A stretch of DNA of 64,000 nt from Skermanella aerolata KACC 11604 (GTDB lineage Bacteria > Pseudomonadota > Alphaproteobacteria > Azospirillales > Azospirillaceae): contig NZ_AVFK01000009.1 in the NCBI RefSeq assembly GCF_000936425.1, positions 1 through 64,000 on the forward strand, in the 5' to 3' direction. The position numbers and the translations under genes were made by a program. Shown one piece after another: positions 47,140 to 56,336 of this stretch (the stretch's first letter is position 1; every line of letters starts with the position of its first letter). The notes under the pieces are model-generated. The model made no database searches, was not told the origin of the DNA, and saw only the letters and a program-made list of their open reading frames with translations.

Positions 47140-47253
47140 CCGGCAATGGCTTGAGGCTTTTCCCTTCACGAAGCTCGACTACCGCGACGCCAACGCGACA
47201 TAGGCCGGGGCAAGCTCGGCCTGCTGGCCGCCATTCGGCTGCATGTACTGGAT
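47140..47253 (-). pseudogene. Remnant of the C-terminal end of an SDR oxidoreductase
   Basis: On the minus strand one frame reads QPNGGQQAELAPAYVALAS, then R, a TAG stop and SSFVKG. This resembles the conserved end of many short-chain dehydrogenases (QPSGGQ, then GQPAELAPAYVYLAS-ESSYVTG-V). About 15 residues are missing between the two parts and a stop interrupts it, so it is a dead fragment. The rest of the gene is absent. The call rests on a remembered family pattern, not an alignment. Confidence 0.4.
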
Positions 47254-47481
47254 TTAGCCGGACGGATAGGTTTTCAGTACATCCTTTCGCCGTTCCTCGA
47301 TCCACCGAAGTAGAGCGAACAGTAAATCTACCTCGACTTTGCGAGATTGCAGGTCGAGGATGCGCTGCAACATAAAAGATTCTGTAGATGGGAACCACAA
47401 TCTCCTCTTGAAACCATTCCGGAAACCATGTTTAGCTTTAGTACGAAAACAATCGGAATGTGGCACGTCGAGAATGCGCAA
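47254..47481 (-). CDS. Doubtful small ORF (75 aa)
   Basis: An open frame whose last part, LQRILDLQSRKVEVDLLFAL then LRWIEERRKDVLKTYPSG, looks protein-like (amphipathic helix), but codon use is unlike the GC3-rich neighbours and no family is recognised. It abuts the SDR remnant. It could be a fragment of imported DNA or chance. Confidence 0.2.
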   Translation of the reverse strand: MRILDVPHSDCFRTKAKHGFRNGFKRRLWFPSTESFMLQRILDLQSRKVEVDLLFALLRWIEERRKDVLKTYPSG

Positions 47482-47911
47482 CGATTGATACAGCGTCTTT
47501 TCGCTTCATCCCGTAACGATTGTCGTTGTCCCAGGTCAGATTCCTAGCTCTGGAGGGGACGTTGGCAGCACATGGTATCGTTCGACCGGGTGGATCGAGA
47601 TCCCCCTTCTCACTGCTTCATAGCCTGAACGGCTCCGTCGGGCCGCCTTTCCCCTATCCGTGACGCATCTCAGGCCGATCGCCAGATGCAAATCGGTTTC
47701 GTTCGTTCGCCCAAGTAGTTCTTTGCATCGAAATGCCGGAGTACTTCCTGCATGGCTGGGTACGGCCATGTCCAGCGTCGATCGATGAAGAGCAGGCGTG
47801 GACGAATTCTTGAAAAATATTGCATGCATACCGGAAACGGCGGCGCAGAAAGCACCGCCGCTGCAAGACCGACTCTAAAAAACGGGCCGCAGAGCCCTTT
47901 GGGGAGGAAAC

Positions 47912-49708
47912 ATGAACAGGCTTAAAGGGGCTGCTTGGCGCATGGCGCCGGCAGCGATGACTCTTGCCGTGACCCTGGCTTTGGGAACCAGCCTCGTTCC
48001 GGTACAGGCCCTGGCCGGCGACGTCACGCAGGAACGTCTGCTCAAGGCGCGGGACGCGGAGCCGCAGAACTGGCTTCACCACCATGAGTCCTACAACGGC
48101 CAGCGTTTCTCGAAGCTGGACGAGATCAATCTCGGCAACGTCAAGAACATGAAGGTCGCCTGGACCTTCGCGCTTGGCGGCATCGAGAAAGGCGGCATCT
48201 GGCCCCATGGCGGCCTGGAAGGCACGCCCATCGTCGAAGACGGCATGATGTATGTCACCGACGGATGGGGCAGCGTCTACAAACTGGACGTGCATGGCGG
48301 GGCCGGCAAGCTGATCTGGCGCATGGATCCCAAGACCGACAAGGAATGGTCCGGCGCCGTCGCCTGCTGCGGCGTCAACAATCGGGGCGTGGCGCTCTGG
48401 AAGGACAAGGTGATCTCGCACACCCTGGACGGACGCCTGATCGCCACGAACAAGGAAACCGGCGAAATCGCCTGGGAACGCAAGGTCGCCGATCCCGGCA
48501 TTGCCGAAACGATCACGGGTGCGCCGCTGATCGTCAAGGACATGGCCATCACCGGGGTCGGCGGAGCCGAATACGGCATCCGCGGCTGGATCGCGGCGAC
48601 CAACCTCAGCGACGGCAAGGAAGTCTGGCGCCGCCACACCATTCCCGCCCCCGGCGAACCCGGCCACGACACCTGGAAGGACGATTACGAAGCCTGGAAG
48701 ACGGGCGGCGGCTCGACCTGGGTGACCGGCACGTACGACCCGCAGCTCGACGTCATCTACTGGGGAGTCGGCAATCCCGGACCGGACTGGGACAACCAGT
48801 ACCGTCCCGGCGATAACCTCTACACCAACAGCGCGGTGGCGCTGGACCCCGCTACCGGCCAGATCAAGTGGCACTACCAGTACACCCCCAACGACCCGTA
48901 CGACTACGACGCCGTCGCCGAGCACGTGCTGGTCGACGAGACGGTCCGTGGCAAGGCGCGTAAGCTTGCGCTCCACGCCAACCGCAACGGCTTCGGCTAC
49001 GCGCTCGACCGCGAGAACGGCGATTTCGTCTGGGGGACCCAGTTCGTCGACAAGCTGACCTGGACGCCGGGCCTGGACGAGGAAACCGGCAGGCCGGTCA
49101 ACTACGATCCCAACACTCAGGTCCAGCTCTACGCCGAGGGCACAGCACCCAGCCGCGACAACCCGGTCGGCACCTCCTGCCCCGGCAACATGGGCGGCAA
49201 GAACTGGCCGCCGACAGCTTACAACCCGCAGCTCAAGCTCTGGTACATACCGGTCATCGAGAGCTGCAACCAGATGGTCAACGAGGAAATGACTCCCGGC
49301 GACAGCTATAAGCCGAGAGAATGGTTCACCGGCGGCGGTCCCCGCCAGCACGAGCAAATCACCGGCAGCGTGACCGCCATCGACGTCACGACCGGGAAGA
49401 TCGCCGGCAAGTTCAAGACGCATTACCCACTGCTCGGCGGGATGCTCGCCACGGCCGGCGGCGTCGTCTTCACCGGACATCCCTCCGGCGAAATCTACGG
49501 ACTCGACGCCAAGACCCTCGAACCGCTGTGGACGTTCAACACGGGGTCCGGCGTCAACGCCCCGCCGATGACCTACTCGGTGGACGGCAAGCAGTACGTC
49601 GCCATCCTCGTCGGGCTGGGCGGCGCCTGGCCGAAATGGTTCGTCGATGGGACCAAGGGCCTGGAGAAGGTCCAGCCGAGCAGCATGCTCTACGTCTTCT
49701 CCCTGTAG
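47912..49708 (+). CDS. PQQ-dependent alcohol dehydrogenase with lanthanide-type active site
   Basis: 598 residues with an N-terminal signal peptide and an eight-bladed PQQ propeller. The vicinal disulfide Cys152-Cys153 is in GAVACCGVNNRG. The catalytic-base segment reads DPYDYDAV with Asp331-Tyr332-Asp333; the second Asp, two residues after the base, is the hallmark of lanthanide-using enzymes (XoxF, PedH/ExaF), whereas calcium enzymes have Ala, Ser or Thr there. There is no C-terminal heme domain, so electrons must pass to a separate cytochrome, and the next gene encodes one. It probably oxidises primary alcohols in the periplasm. GGGGAGGAAAC before the ATG is a very strong ribosome-binding site. 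Confidence 0.93.
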   Translation: MNRLKGAAWRMAPAAMTLAVTLALGTSLVPVQALAGDVTQERLLKARDAEPQNWLHHHESYNGQRFSKLDEINLGNVKNMKVAWTFALGGIEKGGIWPHGGLEGTPIVEDGMMYVTDGWGSVYKLDVHGGAGKLIWRMDPKTDKEWSGAVACCGVNNRGVALWKDKVISHTLDGRLIATNKETGEIAWERKVADPGIAETITGAPLIVKDMAITGVGGAEYGIRGWIAATNLSDGKEVWRRHTIPAPGEPGHDTWKDDYEAWKTGGGSTWVTGTYDPQLDVIYWGVGNPGPDWDNQYRPGDNLYTNSAVALDPATGQIKWHYQYTPNDPYDYDAVAEHVLVDETVRGKARKLALHANRNGFGYALDRENGDFVWGTQFVDKLTWTPGLDEETGRPVNYDPNTQVQLYAEGTAPSRDNPVGTSCPGNMGGKNWPPTAYNPQLKLWYIPVIESCNQMVNEEMTPGDSYKPREWFTGGGPRQHEQITGSVTAIDVTTGKIAGKFKTHYPLLGGMLATAGGVVFTGHPSGEIYGLDAKTLEPLWTFNTGSGVNAPPMTYSVDGKQYVAILVGLGGAWPKWFVDGTKGLEKVQPSSMLYVFSL

Positions 49709-49791
49709 AAACCTCCGGGCGGCGTTCCTGCGCCGCCCGTCTCTTATGGGAATGCCTCGGCATTCCGGTTCGTCGCGGAAAATCACTCAAG

Positions 49792-50280
49792 ATGCATATG
49801 AGAATCTTCAAGGGCGCAGTTCTGAGTTCCCTGACCGCCGCCGTCCTGACGCTGCCGCTATTGGGCGGCCCGGCATGGGGAGCGGAGGACGGCAAGGCGA
49901 TCTACGAGAGAGCCAATTGCGTCGGGTGCCACAAGTGGCACGGCGGCGGCGGCGGCGGGTATGGCGGTGCCGCCCTGTCGCTGCGCGACACGCACATGGA
50001 CCGCGACCAGCTCATCGAAGTGGTCCGGTGCGGCAGGCCTGGGACCCGCATGCCGTTCCACGACAAGAATGCCTGGTCGACCGTCCAGTGCTACGGCGTG
50101 GACGCGAAGGCCGGCAGCGCCGAGGCGGCGCCCCAGGCGGCGGAGTTTCTGACCGCGAGCGAAATAGCGACCGTCGCCGATTACGTCATGGGCAACCTCA
50201 AGGGCAAGGGAAAGCCTGACCGGGCGGACTGCGTCGCCTTCTGGGGAGAAGGAGCCAAGCAATGCCTGACTTACAAGTGA
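49792..50280 (+). CDS. Exported mono-heme cytochrome c
   Basis: 162 residues with a signal peptide (cleavage probably after GPAWGA). One CxxCH heme site, CVGCHKWH, begins at residue 43; a Gly-rich loop follows. Met in GTRMPFHDKNAW is the likely sixth ligand, and two more Cys near the C-terminus could form a disulfide. It is the likely electron acceptor of the upstream PQQ dehydrogenase. Start at ATG 49792 or at 49798 (MRIFKG). Its end overlaps the next gene by 19 bases, so the genes are coupled. Confidence 0.88.
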   Translation: MHMRIFKGAVLSSLTAAVLTLPLLGGPAWGAEDGKAIYERANCVGCHKWHGGGGGGYGGAALSLRDTHMDRDQLIEVVRCGRPGTRMPFHDKNAWSTVQCYGVDAKAGSAEAAPQAAEFLTASEIATVADYVMGNLKGKGKPDRADCVAFWGEGAKQCLTYK

Positions 50281-50942
50281 TGCGCTCTCGGATGGTGCGC
50301 TGTTCGTTCCTGCTGGCGGCCTGCGTCGCAGTCGCCTTGCCGGCGGCGGCGCAGGCCGCCGACTTGCGGCAAAGCGACATCCGGCAGATCCGGGTCGGCC
50401 TGCCGCTTGACGAGAAATCCGCCGCCGGCCTGAAAGGGTTCGCCTGCGCCGGCCCGGATGCCCCAGCGATCTCCGGCTGGTCCGACTACCGGCAATGCCC
50501 GGCCAATGCCGCCGGTCTGCGGGACATCCGGTTCGAGTTCGAGGAAGACAAGCAGCTTGTCCAGTTCGCCGACCGCTGGGAAGGCACCAAGATAGCCGGA
50601 CACCCCGTCGTCCTGACGATGGCGGTGACCGACGACGGCACGATCGACGCCTTGCGCATCGTGACCGACGCCGAAGCCAGCCCCTACCTCAAGAAGAAGG
50701 CCTATCTGCTGTCCTTGCGCGTCCGGGAACACTACGGGACGGAAGGCTGGACCTGCGCCGACCTGCCGCGCGATCCGGGAGAAAGCGAGATCGGCGGCAT
50801 GTTCGTCAAGCAGCAATGCAGCAAGACGATCGAGGGCCGCAGCCTGAAGATGCTGACGAAGCTCTTCAGGGGCGCCGGGCAGGAAGGCAAGACTTACGAG
50901 GATTCGGTGAGCGTCGTGGTGACGCGGGCATCGGCGTCATGA
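50262..50942 (+). CDS. Unknown exported protein in the alcohol-oxidation operon (226 aa)
   Basis: A signal peptide (CSFLLAACVAVALPAAAQA) is followed by about 190 residues with four to five cysteines and a segment ISGWSDYRQCPANAAGLRDI then RFEFEED. I recognise no family. It overlaps the cytochrome c gene upstream by 19 bases and the next gene downstream by four (ATGA), so it is tightly embedded in the operon and probably a periplasmic partner or assembly factor of the dehydrogenase system. GGAG lies well placed before the ATG. Confidence 0.75.
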   Translation: MPDLQVMRSRMVRCSFLLAACVAVALPAAAQAADLRQSDIRQIRVGLPLDEKSAAGLKGFACAGPDAPAISGWSDYRQCPANAAGLRDIRFEFEEDKQLVQFADRWEGTKIAGHPVVLTMAVTDDGTIDALRIVTDAEASPYLKKKAYLLSLRVREHYGTEGWTCADLPRDPGESEIGGMFVKQQCSKTIEGRSLKMLTKLFRGAGQEGKTYEDSVSVVVTRASAS

Positions 50943-51346
50943 CGGGGCCGGGAAGATCCTGGACGTGCGCGGCGTCCTTGGGAGCGGTAGCGGCGCTCCT
51001 CCTGTCCGGTCAGGCTGTCCTGGCCCATAACAATCCTCAGTTCGAGGAAACCCTGATCCAGACCGTGGCGGTCGAAGCGCCCGCCGCCGCGGAAACCGCC
51101 AACAGCCGGCCCTTTGAACTCAGCTATCCACCGCGCACCGCCGAACTGGTCTGGAAAATCTCGGGCGACAAGGCGGACGCCGTCCGGTTCGCCGTCGAGG
51201 CCGACGGCAAGACGGTCGCGGCGGATGTTCACCATGGGCAGGTGACTCCCCGTGTCAAGGCGGGACAGTTCCGCCTCGTCGACATCAAGGGCGCGAGCTT
51301 TCCCCTGACGGTCGAGGTGTTCGCGAACGTGATAGCGAAGAAATAA
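50939..51346 (+). CDS. Unknown small exported protein with mature N-terminal His (135 aa)
   Basis: A signal peptide ends in SGQAVLA, so the mature protein probably starts with His-Asn-Asn. The rest (ELVWKISGDKADAVRFAVEA, ADVHHGQVTPRVKAGQFRLV) looks like an all-beta domain of about 100 residues. No family is recognised. An exposed N-terminal His plus an internal His pair can bind copper in some exported proteins; that is speculation here. The start overlaps the previous stop (ATGA). Confidence 0.72.
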   Translation: MTGPGRSWTCAASLGAVAALLLSGQAVLAHNNPQFEETLIQTVAVEAPAAAETANSRPFELSYPPRTAELVWKISGDKADAVRFAVEADGKTVAADVHHGQVTPRVKAGQFRLVDIKGASFPLTVEVFANVIAKK

Positions 51347-51425
51347 CCGCCGGCTTCACGGGAGTTTGGAGGCCGGCTCCGATCGCTTCTGCTTAGCGCA
51401 ACCAGAACAATAAAGGAGACGCTCC

Positions 51426-51878
51426 ATGGCGGTTACCCTCACCGTGAACGGGAAACAGCATCAGGTGGATGTCCCGCCGGACACGCCGCTGCTCTGGGTC
51501 ATCCGCGACGTGATCGGATTGACCGGCACCAAGTTCGGCTGCGGCATCGCGGCCTGCGGCGCCTGCACCGTCCATGTCGGCGGACAGGCCGTGCGGTCCT
51601 GCATCACGTCGGTCGGCGATGTCGGCGACCCGGTCACCACGATCGAAGGGCTCGACCCCGACGGCAACCACCCGGTCCAGCGGGCCTGGCGCGATGCCAA
51701 CGTGCCCCAATGCGGCTTCTGTCAGTCAGGACAGATCATGCAGGCGGCGGCCTTCGTGGCATCGACCCGCAACCCGGACGACCGGCAGATCACGGAAGCG
51801 ATGTCCGGCAACATCTGCCGGTGCGGCTGCTACCAGAGAATCCACGCCGCCGTCAAAGCAGCCAGCACCGGAGCCTGA
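51426..51878 (+). CDS. 2Fe-2S subunit of a molybdenum hydroxylase
   Basis: 150 residues with two [2Fe-2S] sites: Cys39, 44, 47, 59 ([14 protein letters not shown]) and Cys96, 99, 131, 133 ([18 protein letters not shown]). It matches the small subunit of isoquinoline 1-oxidoreductase/aldehyde oxidase enzymes and passes electrons from the Mo site. AAAGGAGACGCTCC precedes the ATG. It has no signal peptide and would be co-exported with the Tat-bearing large subunit encoded five bases downstream. Confidence 0.95.
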   Translation: MAVTLTVNGKQHQVDVPPDTPLLWVIRDVIGLTGTKFGCGIAACGACTVHVGGQAVRSCITSVGDVGDPVTTIEGLDPDGNHPVQRAWRDANVPQCGFCQSGQIMQAAAFVASTRNPDDRQITEAMSGNICRCGCYQRIHAAVKAASTGA

Positions 51879-51882
51879 CGCC

Positions 51883-54192
51883 ATGTCCGCACACGCTCTT
51901 ATCCAGAACGTCAGCCGCCGCAATTTCCTCAAGGGGGCCGGTTCGGCCGCCGGCCTCGTCGTGGCCCTGCAATTCATGCCCGCTGGCAAGGCATTGGCGG
52001 CGGTCGGCTACGCCACCGGCGCCGGCGAAATGCCGCACGGCACAGTCAACGACCCCCATGTCTTCATAACCATCGATCCGTCGGGCGCGGTCACCATCGT
52101 CACCCACCGCTCGGAGATGGGAACGGGCATTCGCACCAGCCTGCCCATGGTGATCGCCGACGAAATGGAAGCCGACTGGTCGCGGGTCAAGCTGGTCCAG
52201 GCCCCCGCCGACGAACCGCGCTACGGCAACCAGGACACCGACGGCTCACGCAGCATGCGGCACTTCCTCCAGCCGATGCGCCAGTGCGGCGCCGCGATGC
52301 GGCAGATGCTGGAGCAGGCCGCCGCCAAGCAGTGGAACGTCCCGGCCGGCGAGGTCCGTGCCCTGAACCACGAGGTCGTCCATCAGGCCTCCGGCCGCAA
52401 GCTGGGCTACGGCGACCTTGCGACGGCGGCCAGGGATATCCCCGTGCCTCCGGTCGAGCAGCTCAATCTCAAGAAGGACGCCGACTTCCGCTACATGGGG
52501 AAGGGAAACGTCCAGATCTTCGACCTGCACGATATCACGACGGGTAAGGCGCAGTACGGTCAGGACATCGCGCGGCCGGGCATGAAGTTCGCGGTGATCG
52601 CAAGGCCGCCGGTGGTCGGCGGCCGGGTGAAGTCGTTCGACCCGGCGGAAACGCTGAAAGTCCCCGGCGTCGAACGGATCGTCGAGATCCCGACCCAGCC
52701 CGACCGGACCAAGTACACGCCGCTGGGCGGCATCGCCGTCATCGCCACCAATACCCACGCCGCGATCAAGGGGCGCGAAGCCCTCAAGATCGAGTGGGAA
52801 GACGGACCCAACGCCTCCTACGACAGCAAGGCCTATAAGGCGCAGATGGAAGAAGCGGGCCGCAACGCCGCCAAGATCGTCCGCAACGAGGGCGATCCGG
52901 AAAAGGCTTTCGCCGGCGCCGCCCGCAAGTTGTCGGCGGAATACTATGTCCCGCATCTCGCCTGCGCACCGATGGAGCCGATGGTCGCGACCGCCGTGGT
53001 GGCCGACGGCCAGTGCGAGGTCTGGGCGCCGTTGCAGTATCCCTACGGTGCCCGCGAGGACATCGCCAAGATGCTCGGCCTGCCGATCGAGAAGGTCACG
53101 GTCCACGTGACGCTGCTGGGCGGCGGTTTCGGCCGCAAGTCGCAGTCCGATTACGCCCAGGAAGCCGTCATCGTGTCCAAGGCCCTGGGCGGAACGCCGG
53201 TCAAGGTGTCCTGGACCCGCGAGGACGACATCCGGCACAGCTTCTATCACACCGTCTGCTTCAACCGCCTGGAAGCCGCCCTCGACAAGGACGGCAAGGT
53301 GACGGGCTGGCTCCATCGCACGGTGGCGCCCAGCCTGATGTCGACCTTCATGCCCGACCCGAAGCACGAGCATTCGCTGGAACTCGCCATGGGCGTGGTC
53401 GACATGCCCTTCGCGATCCCGAACGTCCGGTGCGAGAACGGCGAGGCGGCGGCGCATACTCGGATCGGGTGGTTCCGCTCCGTCTCCAACATCCCGCACG
53501 CTTTCGCGATCCAGTCCTTCGTAGCCGAGATCGCGCATGAACTGGGCCGGGACCCCAAGGACTACCTGCTGGAACTGATCGGTCCGGCCCGGAAGATCGA
53601 CATCTCCAAGGCCGGCGTCGTGGATGCGTTCTGGAACTACGGGGACCCCTATGAAACCTATCCGATCGACACGGGGCGACTTTCCAACGTCCTCAACGTC
53701 GCGGCGGAAAAGATCGAGTGGGGCCGCAAGCTGCCCAAGGGGCACGGCCTGGGCATCGCCGTCCACCGGAGCTTCCTGACCTATGTGGCGACCGCGATCG
53801 AAGTCGCTGTCGACGACCAGGGCAACCTGACGATCCCGCGCGTCGATACCGCGATCGACTGCGGCTTCGCGGTCAACCCGGAACGCATCCGGTCGCAGAT
53901 GGAGGGAGCCGCCGTGATGGGCATGAGTTCCACCATGTTCAGCGAGATCACTTTCGAGAAAGGCCGGGCGGTCCAGGGCAACTACGACACCTTCGAAGTG
54001 GCGCACATGGATACGTCGCCGCTGAACGTCCGGACCCACATCGTCCCGCACGGCTACGACGTGCCGGCCAGCGGCGTGGGCGAACCGGGCGTACCGCCGT
54101 TCGCGCCGGCGCTGTGCAACGCGATCTTCGCGGCGACCGGCAAGCGCATCCGGACCTTGCCGATCGGCCGTCAGGACTTGCGGCCGGCTTGA
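51883..54192 (+). CDS. Tat-exported molybdopterin subunit, aldehyde-oxidase type
   Basis: 769 residues. The Tat signal [14 protein letters not shown] is at residues 11-24. The molybdopterin-cytosine-dinucleotide family signatures include [59 protein letters not shown] and the active-site Glu region [20 protein letters not shown]. It resembles the IorB/periplasmic aldehyde dehydrogenase group. Beside an alcohol dehydrogenase and cytochrome c, the simplest role is oxidising the product aldehyde to acid in the periplasm. No FAD subunit is present, which is usual for this subgroup. The ATG at 51883 fits; upstream frame codons overlap the 2Fe-2S gene. Confidence 0.94.
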   Translation: MSAHALIQNVSRRNFLKGAGSAAGLVVALQFMPAGKALAAVGYATGAGEMPHGTVNDPHVFITIDPSGAVTIVTHRSEMGTGIRTSLPMVIADEMEADWSRVKLVQAPADEPRYGNQDTDGSRSMRHFLQPMRQCGAAMRQMLEQAAAKQWNVPAGEVRALNHEVVHQASGRKLGYGDLATAARDIPVPPVEQLNLKKDADFRYMGKGNVQIFDLHDITTGKAQYGQDIARPGMKFAVIARPPVVGGRVKSFDPAETLKVPGVERIVEIPTQPDRTKYTPLGGIAVIATNTHAAIKGREALKIEWEDGPNASYDSKAYKAQMEEAGRNAAKIVRNEGDPEKAFAGAARKLSAEYYVPHLACAPMEPMVATAVVADGQCEVWAPLQYPYGAREDIAKMLGLPIEKVTVHVTLLGGGFGRKSQSDYAQEAVIVSKALGGTPVKVSWTREDDIRHSFYHTVCFNRLEAALDKDGKVTGWLHRTVAPSLMSTFMPDPKHEHSLELAMGVVDMPFAIPNVRCENGEAAAHTRIGWFRSVSNIPHAFAIQSFVAEIAHELGRDPKDYLLELIGPARKIDISKAGVVDAFWNYGDPYETYPIDTGRLSNVLNVAAEKIEWGRKLPKGHGLGIAVHRSFLTYVATAIEVAVDDQGNLTIPRVDTAIDCGFAVNPERIRSQMEGAAVMGMSSTMFSEITFEKGRAVQGNYDTFEVAHMDTSPLNVRTHIVPHGYDVPASGVGEPGVPPFAPALCNAIFAATGKRIRTLPIGRQDLRPA

Positions 54193-54293
54193 CCGATCCG
54201 GTGACCATCCAGGCATCTCCAGCAAACCGATGCCCGCCGTCCGGCGGGCATCGGACATGGCCTCATAGCTTGGCCCCATGACAAGGAACCATC

Positions 54294-54944
54294 ATGTCGC
54301 ACCGTCCGGGCTTGCTTCCGTCCACCGTCGCACTTGCTCTGGCGATCAGCGCCGGATCGGCGGCCGCGCAGACCCAACCCACCACGATGACCGACAAGGA
54401 TGCGCAGCCGATCACGGTTCAGGGCGAGATCGCCAGCATCGAGTCCAACCACATCACCGTCAAGACCAGCAAGGGCGAAACCAAGCTGATGCTCGGTCCC
54501 GATGCGAAGATCCTCAGCCTCGCTCCGTCCAACGCCGAAGCGGTAGCGTCCGAGGCTTTCATCGGCGCCGCTGGATCGGCGGAGAAGGAGGAAACGATCA
54601 AGGCTACGGTAGTCGTCATATACCCGAAAAGCTCGTCCGCCAGCAAAGAGAGCGAGGACTACCTGACCTGGGACCTGAAGCCCGACAGCAAGATGCGGAA
54701 CGGCACGGTGAGGAGCATCGAAAACGGACCCGACGGGCGGATCGTCGGGCTGTCCTATCCGCAGGGAGGCTCCACCGTCGTCATTCCCCCCGGCGCCGCC
54801 GTCATGGCCGCGACCCCGGCCGACCAGAAGATGCTTAAGAAAGGTGCGCACATCTTCGTACCCTCGGCGGAGAAAGCCGATGACGGCTCCCTGACGGCCG
54901 ACATGGTGGCGGTCGGCGCCGACGGTTTCGATCCGCCGCTTTGA
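54294..54944 (+). CDS. Hypothetical exported protein (216 aa)
   Basis: A signal peptide (STVALALAISAGSAAAQ) precedes a soluble beta-rich protein with ITVQGEIASIESNHITVKTS and a second similar segment GTVRSIENGPDGRIVGLSYP, reminiscent of small repeated beta domains that bind ligands at the cell surface. No family is recognised. AAGGAACCATC precedes the ATG. It lies 101 bases after the Mo hydroxylase and may belong to that operon. A REP-like element follows its stop. Confidence 0.7.
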   Translation: MSHRPGLLPSTVALALAISAGSAAAQTQPTTMTDKDAQPITVQGEIASIESNHITVKTSKGETKLMLGPDAKILSLAPSNAEAVASEAFIGAAGSAEKEETIKATVVVIYPKSSSASKESEDYLTWDLKPDSKMRNGTVRSIENGPDGRIVGLSYPQGGSTVVIPPGAAVMAATPADQKMLKKGAHIFVPSAEKADDGSLTADMVAVGADGFDPPL

Positions 54945-54951
54945 TCTCCGG

Positions 54952-55020
54952 CAGTGTTGGGCCACGGCCCAACCTACGAAGCAGGAGCCTGTAGGTTGGG
55001 CCGTGGCCCAACGAACACTG
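54952..55020. repeat. REP-like inverted palindrome pair
   Basis: Two 22-base copies in opposite orientation, 54956-54977 and 54991-55012, separated by 13 bases. Each contains GTTGGGCC-AC/GT-GGCCCAAC, itself a hairpin, and the outer edge CAGTGTT repeats inverted. The GTAGGTTGGGC core resembles dispersed REP elements mobilised by tyrosine REP transposases. It sits between convergent genes, where such pairs often act as 3' end stabilisers. Only one pair is in the window. Confidence 0.7.
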
Positions 55021-55052
55021 TCCACACGGGTCGATGTCTTCGACTCCTGGTA

Positions 55053-56111
55053 TCAGTCCGGCGGACGGCCATGAAAGGCGTTCTCGATCAGCCTCCGGAT
55101 GTCGGAACGGTCGAAGCTGCGCGGGTTCCAGTACGGGTTGGCGACCGCAAGGTCCGCCGCCTGGTCGATCCCGTTCTCCGGCATGCCGATGTCCTTGAGC
55201 GCCATCGGCGCTCCGATGGACGCGGCATAGCCATGCAGCCCCTGCCCGGCCCGTTCCGTGCCGAGCGCCTGCGCCAGGGGCTTGAGCAGGTCCGGCACCG
55301 CCGCCTCGTTGAAGGCGACCGCGTGGGGCAGGATCACGGCATGGGTTTCGGCATGAGGCAGATCGAAGGTGCCGCCGAGGACGTGACAGAGCTTGTGATG
55401 AAGCGCCATGCCGACCGACCCCAGCACCGTCCCGCATAGCCACGCGCCGTAGAGCGCGCCGGAGCGCCCCTCCGGATCGGCGGGCTCGTCGCGCAGCACG
55501 GGCAGGGCCGCGACCAGGACGCGGAGGCCTTCCGCCGCCATCAGCGACGAGATCGGATTGCGGTCGCGGGCATACAGGGCCTCGGCTGCATGGGCCATGG
55601 CGTTGAGCGCGCTCGTCACGGTCAGGCCGGCGGGGAGACCATAGGTCAGCTCGGGATCGTAGATCACGACCTCCGGCAGGATCCTGGCGTCGGACACCGT
55701 GGTCTTCCGCCCGCCTTCCGTCTGCCCCAGGATCGGCGTGACCTCCGATCCCGCATAGGTCGTGGGGATCGCGATCTGCGGCACGTCCGTGCGGTAGGCC
55801 AGCGCCTTGCCCAGCCCGGTCGTAGACCCGCCCCCAAAGGCGACGGTGCAATCGGCCCCCGTCGCGCGCAGGACAGCCAGCGCCTTTTCGGTCACGTCGA
55901 CCGGCGTGTGCATCGTGGCTCCGGTGAAAACCCCGGCCGCGAGGTCTCCAAGGCCGGCGGCGAGGGTCTCGGCTGCGCCCTTCTGATTCGGCGTCGACAG
56001 GACGAGTGCTCGGGAGCAGCCGAGTTCGCGGATCATATCGCCGGTCCGCCCGAGCGTGCCCGGTCCGAAGACGATCCGCGCCGGGCTCACCTTGAGTTCG
56101 AACGATTTCAT
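55053..56111 (-). CDS. Maleylacetate reductase (iron-type alcohol dehydrogenase family)
   Basis: 352 residues. It reduces maleylacetate to 3-oxoadipate at the end of (chloro)hydroquinone and resorcinol degradation. Visible: ARIVFGPGTLGRTGDMIREL, VAFGGGSTTGLGKALAYRT, IPTTYAGSEVTPILGQTEGG, and metal-binding His regions MAHAAEALYA and LHHKLCHVLGGTFDLPHAET. The ATG at 56111 has GAGGA six bases upstream; an ATG four codons earlier has worse spacing. It is a single gene and might act downstream of the ring-cleaving enzymes at 34-37 kb, but no hydroxyquinol dioxygenase is adjacent. Confidence 0.88.
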   Translation of the reverse strand: MKSFELKVSPARIVFGPGTLGRTGDMIRELGCSRALVLSTPNQKGAAETLAAGLGDLAAGVFTGATMHTPVDVTEKALAVLRATGADCTVAFGGGSTTGLGKALAYRTDVPQIAIPTTYAGSEVTPILGQTEGGRKTTVSDARILPEVVIYDPELTYGLPAGLTVTSALNAMAHAAEALYARDRNPISSLMAAEGLRVLVAALPVLRDEPADPEGRSGALYGAWLCGTVLGSVGMALHHKLCHVLGGTFDLPHAETHAVILPHAVAFNEAAVPDLLKPLAQALGTERAGQGLHGYAASIGAPMALKDIGMPENGIDQAADLAVANPYWNPRSFDRSDIRRLIENAFHGRPPD

Positions 56112-56336
56112 TGCAGTCCTCAACTTTACTTCAGGGCCGGGCGTCTCGGTCCGTCACCGGACTTCTCCGCCATCGTCGCCTGAAACCGGCCCCGTCTCTA
56201 TCACCATCCCAGCGAATCCGGCGCGTCGGGCTTGTCTTGACCTTGCACGCGCTGGCGGCGACGATCCGGGCAGGGTTTCCAGCTTGCCGGCGGGAGTGAC
56301 CTGCATCTGACATTACCGACTTGCGAGCCCTTCAGG

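Larger units (their letters stand above)
47067..47911. other. Decayed intergenic region between MFS and alcohol dehydrogenase genes
   Basis: About 845 bases. It opens with a perfect 9-bp hairpin after the MFS stop, then contains a broken SDR fragment on the minus strand, a 75-codon AT-richer open frame (47254-47481) and a final 400 bases with no convincing gene that must hold the promoter of the PQQ dehydrogenase. Local base composition is lower in GC than the flanks. It looks like a graveyard of past insertions. Confidence 0.5.

Noticed and set aside
47536-47829. Minus-strand frame of 97 codons upstream of the PQQ dehydrogenase
   Set aside because: No family, no clear ribosome-binding site and host-unlike codons; it overlaps the likely promoter region.
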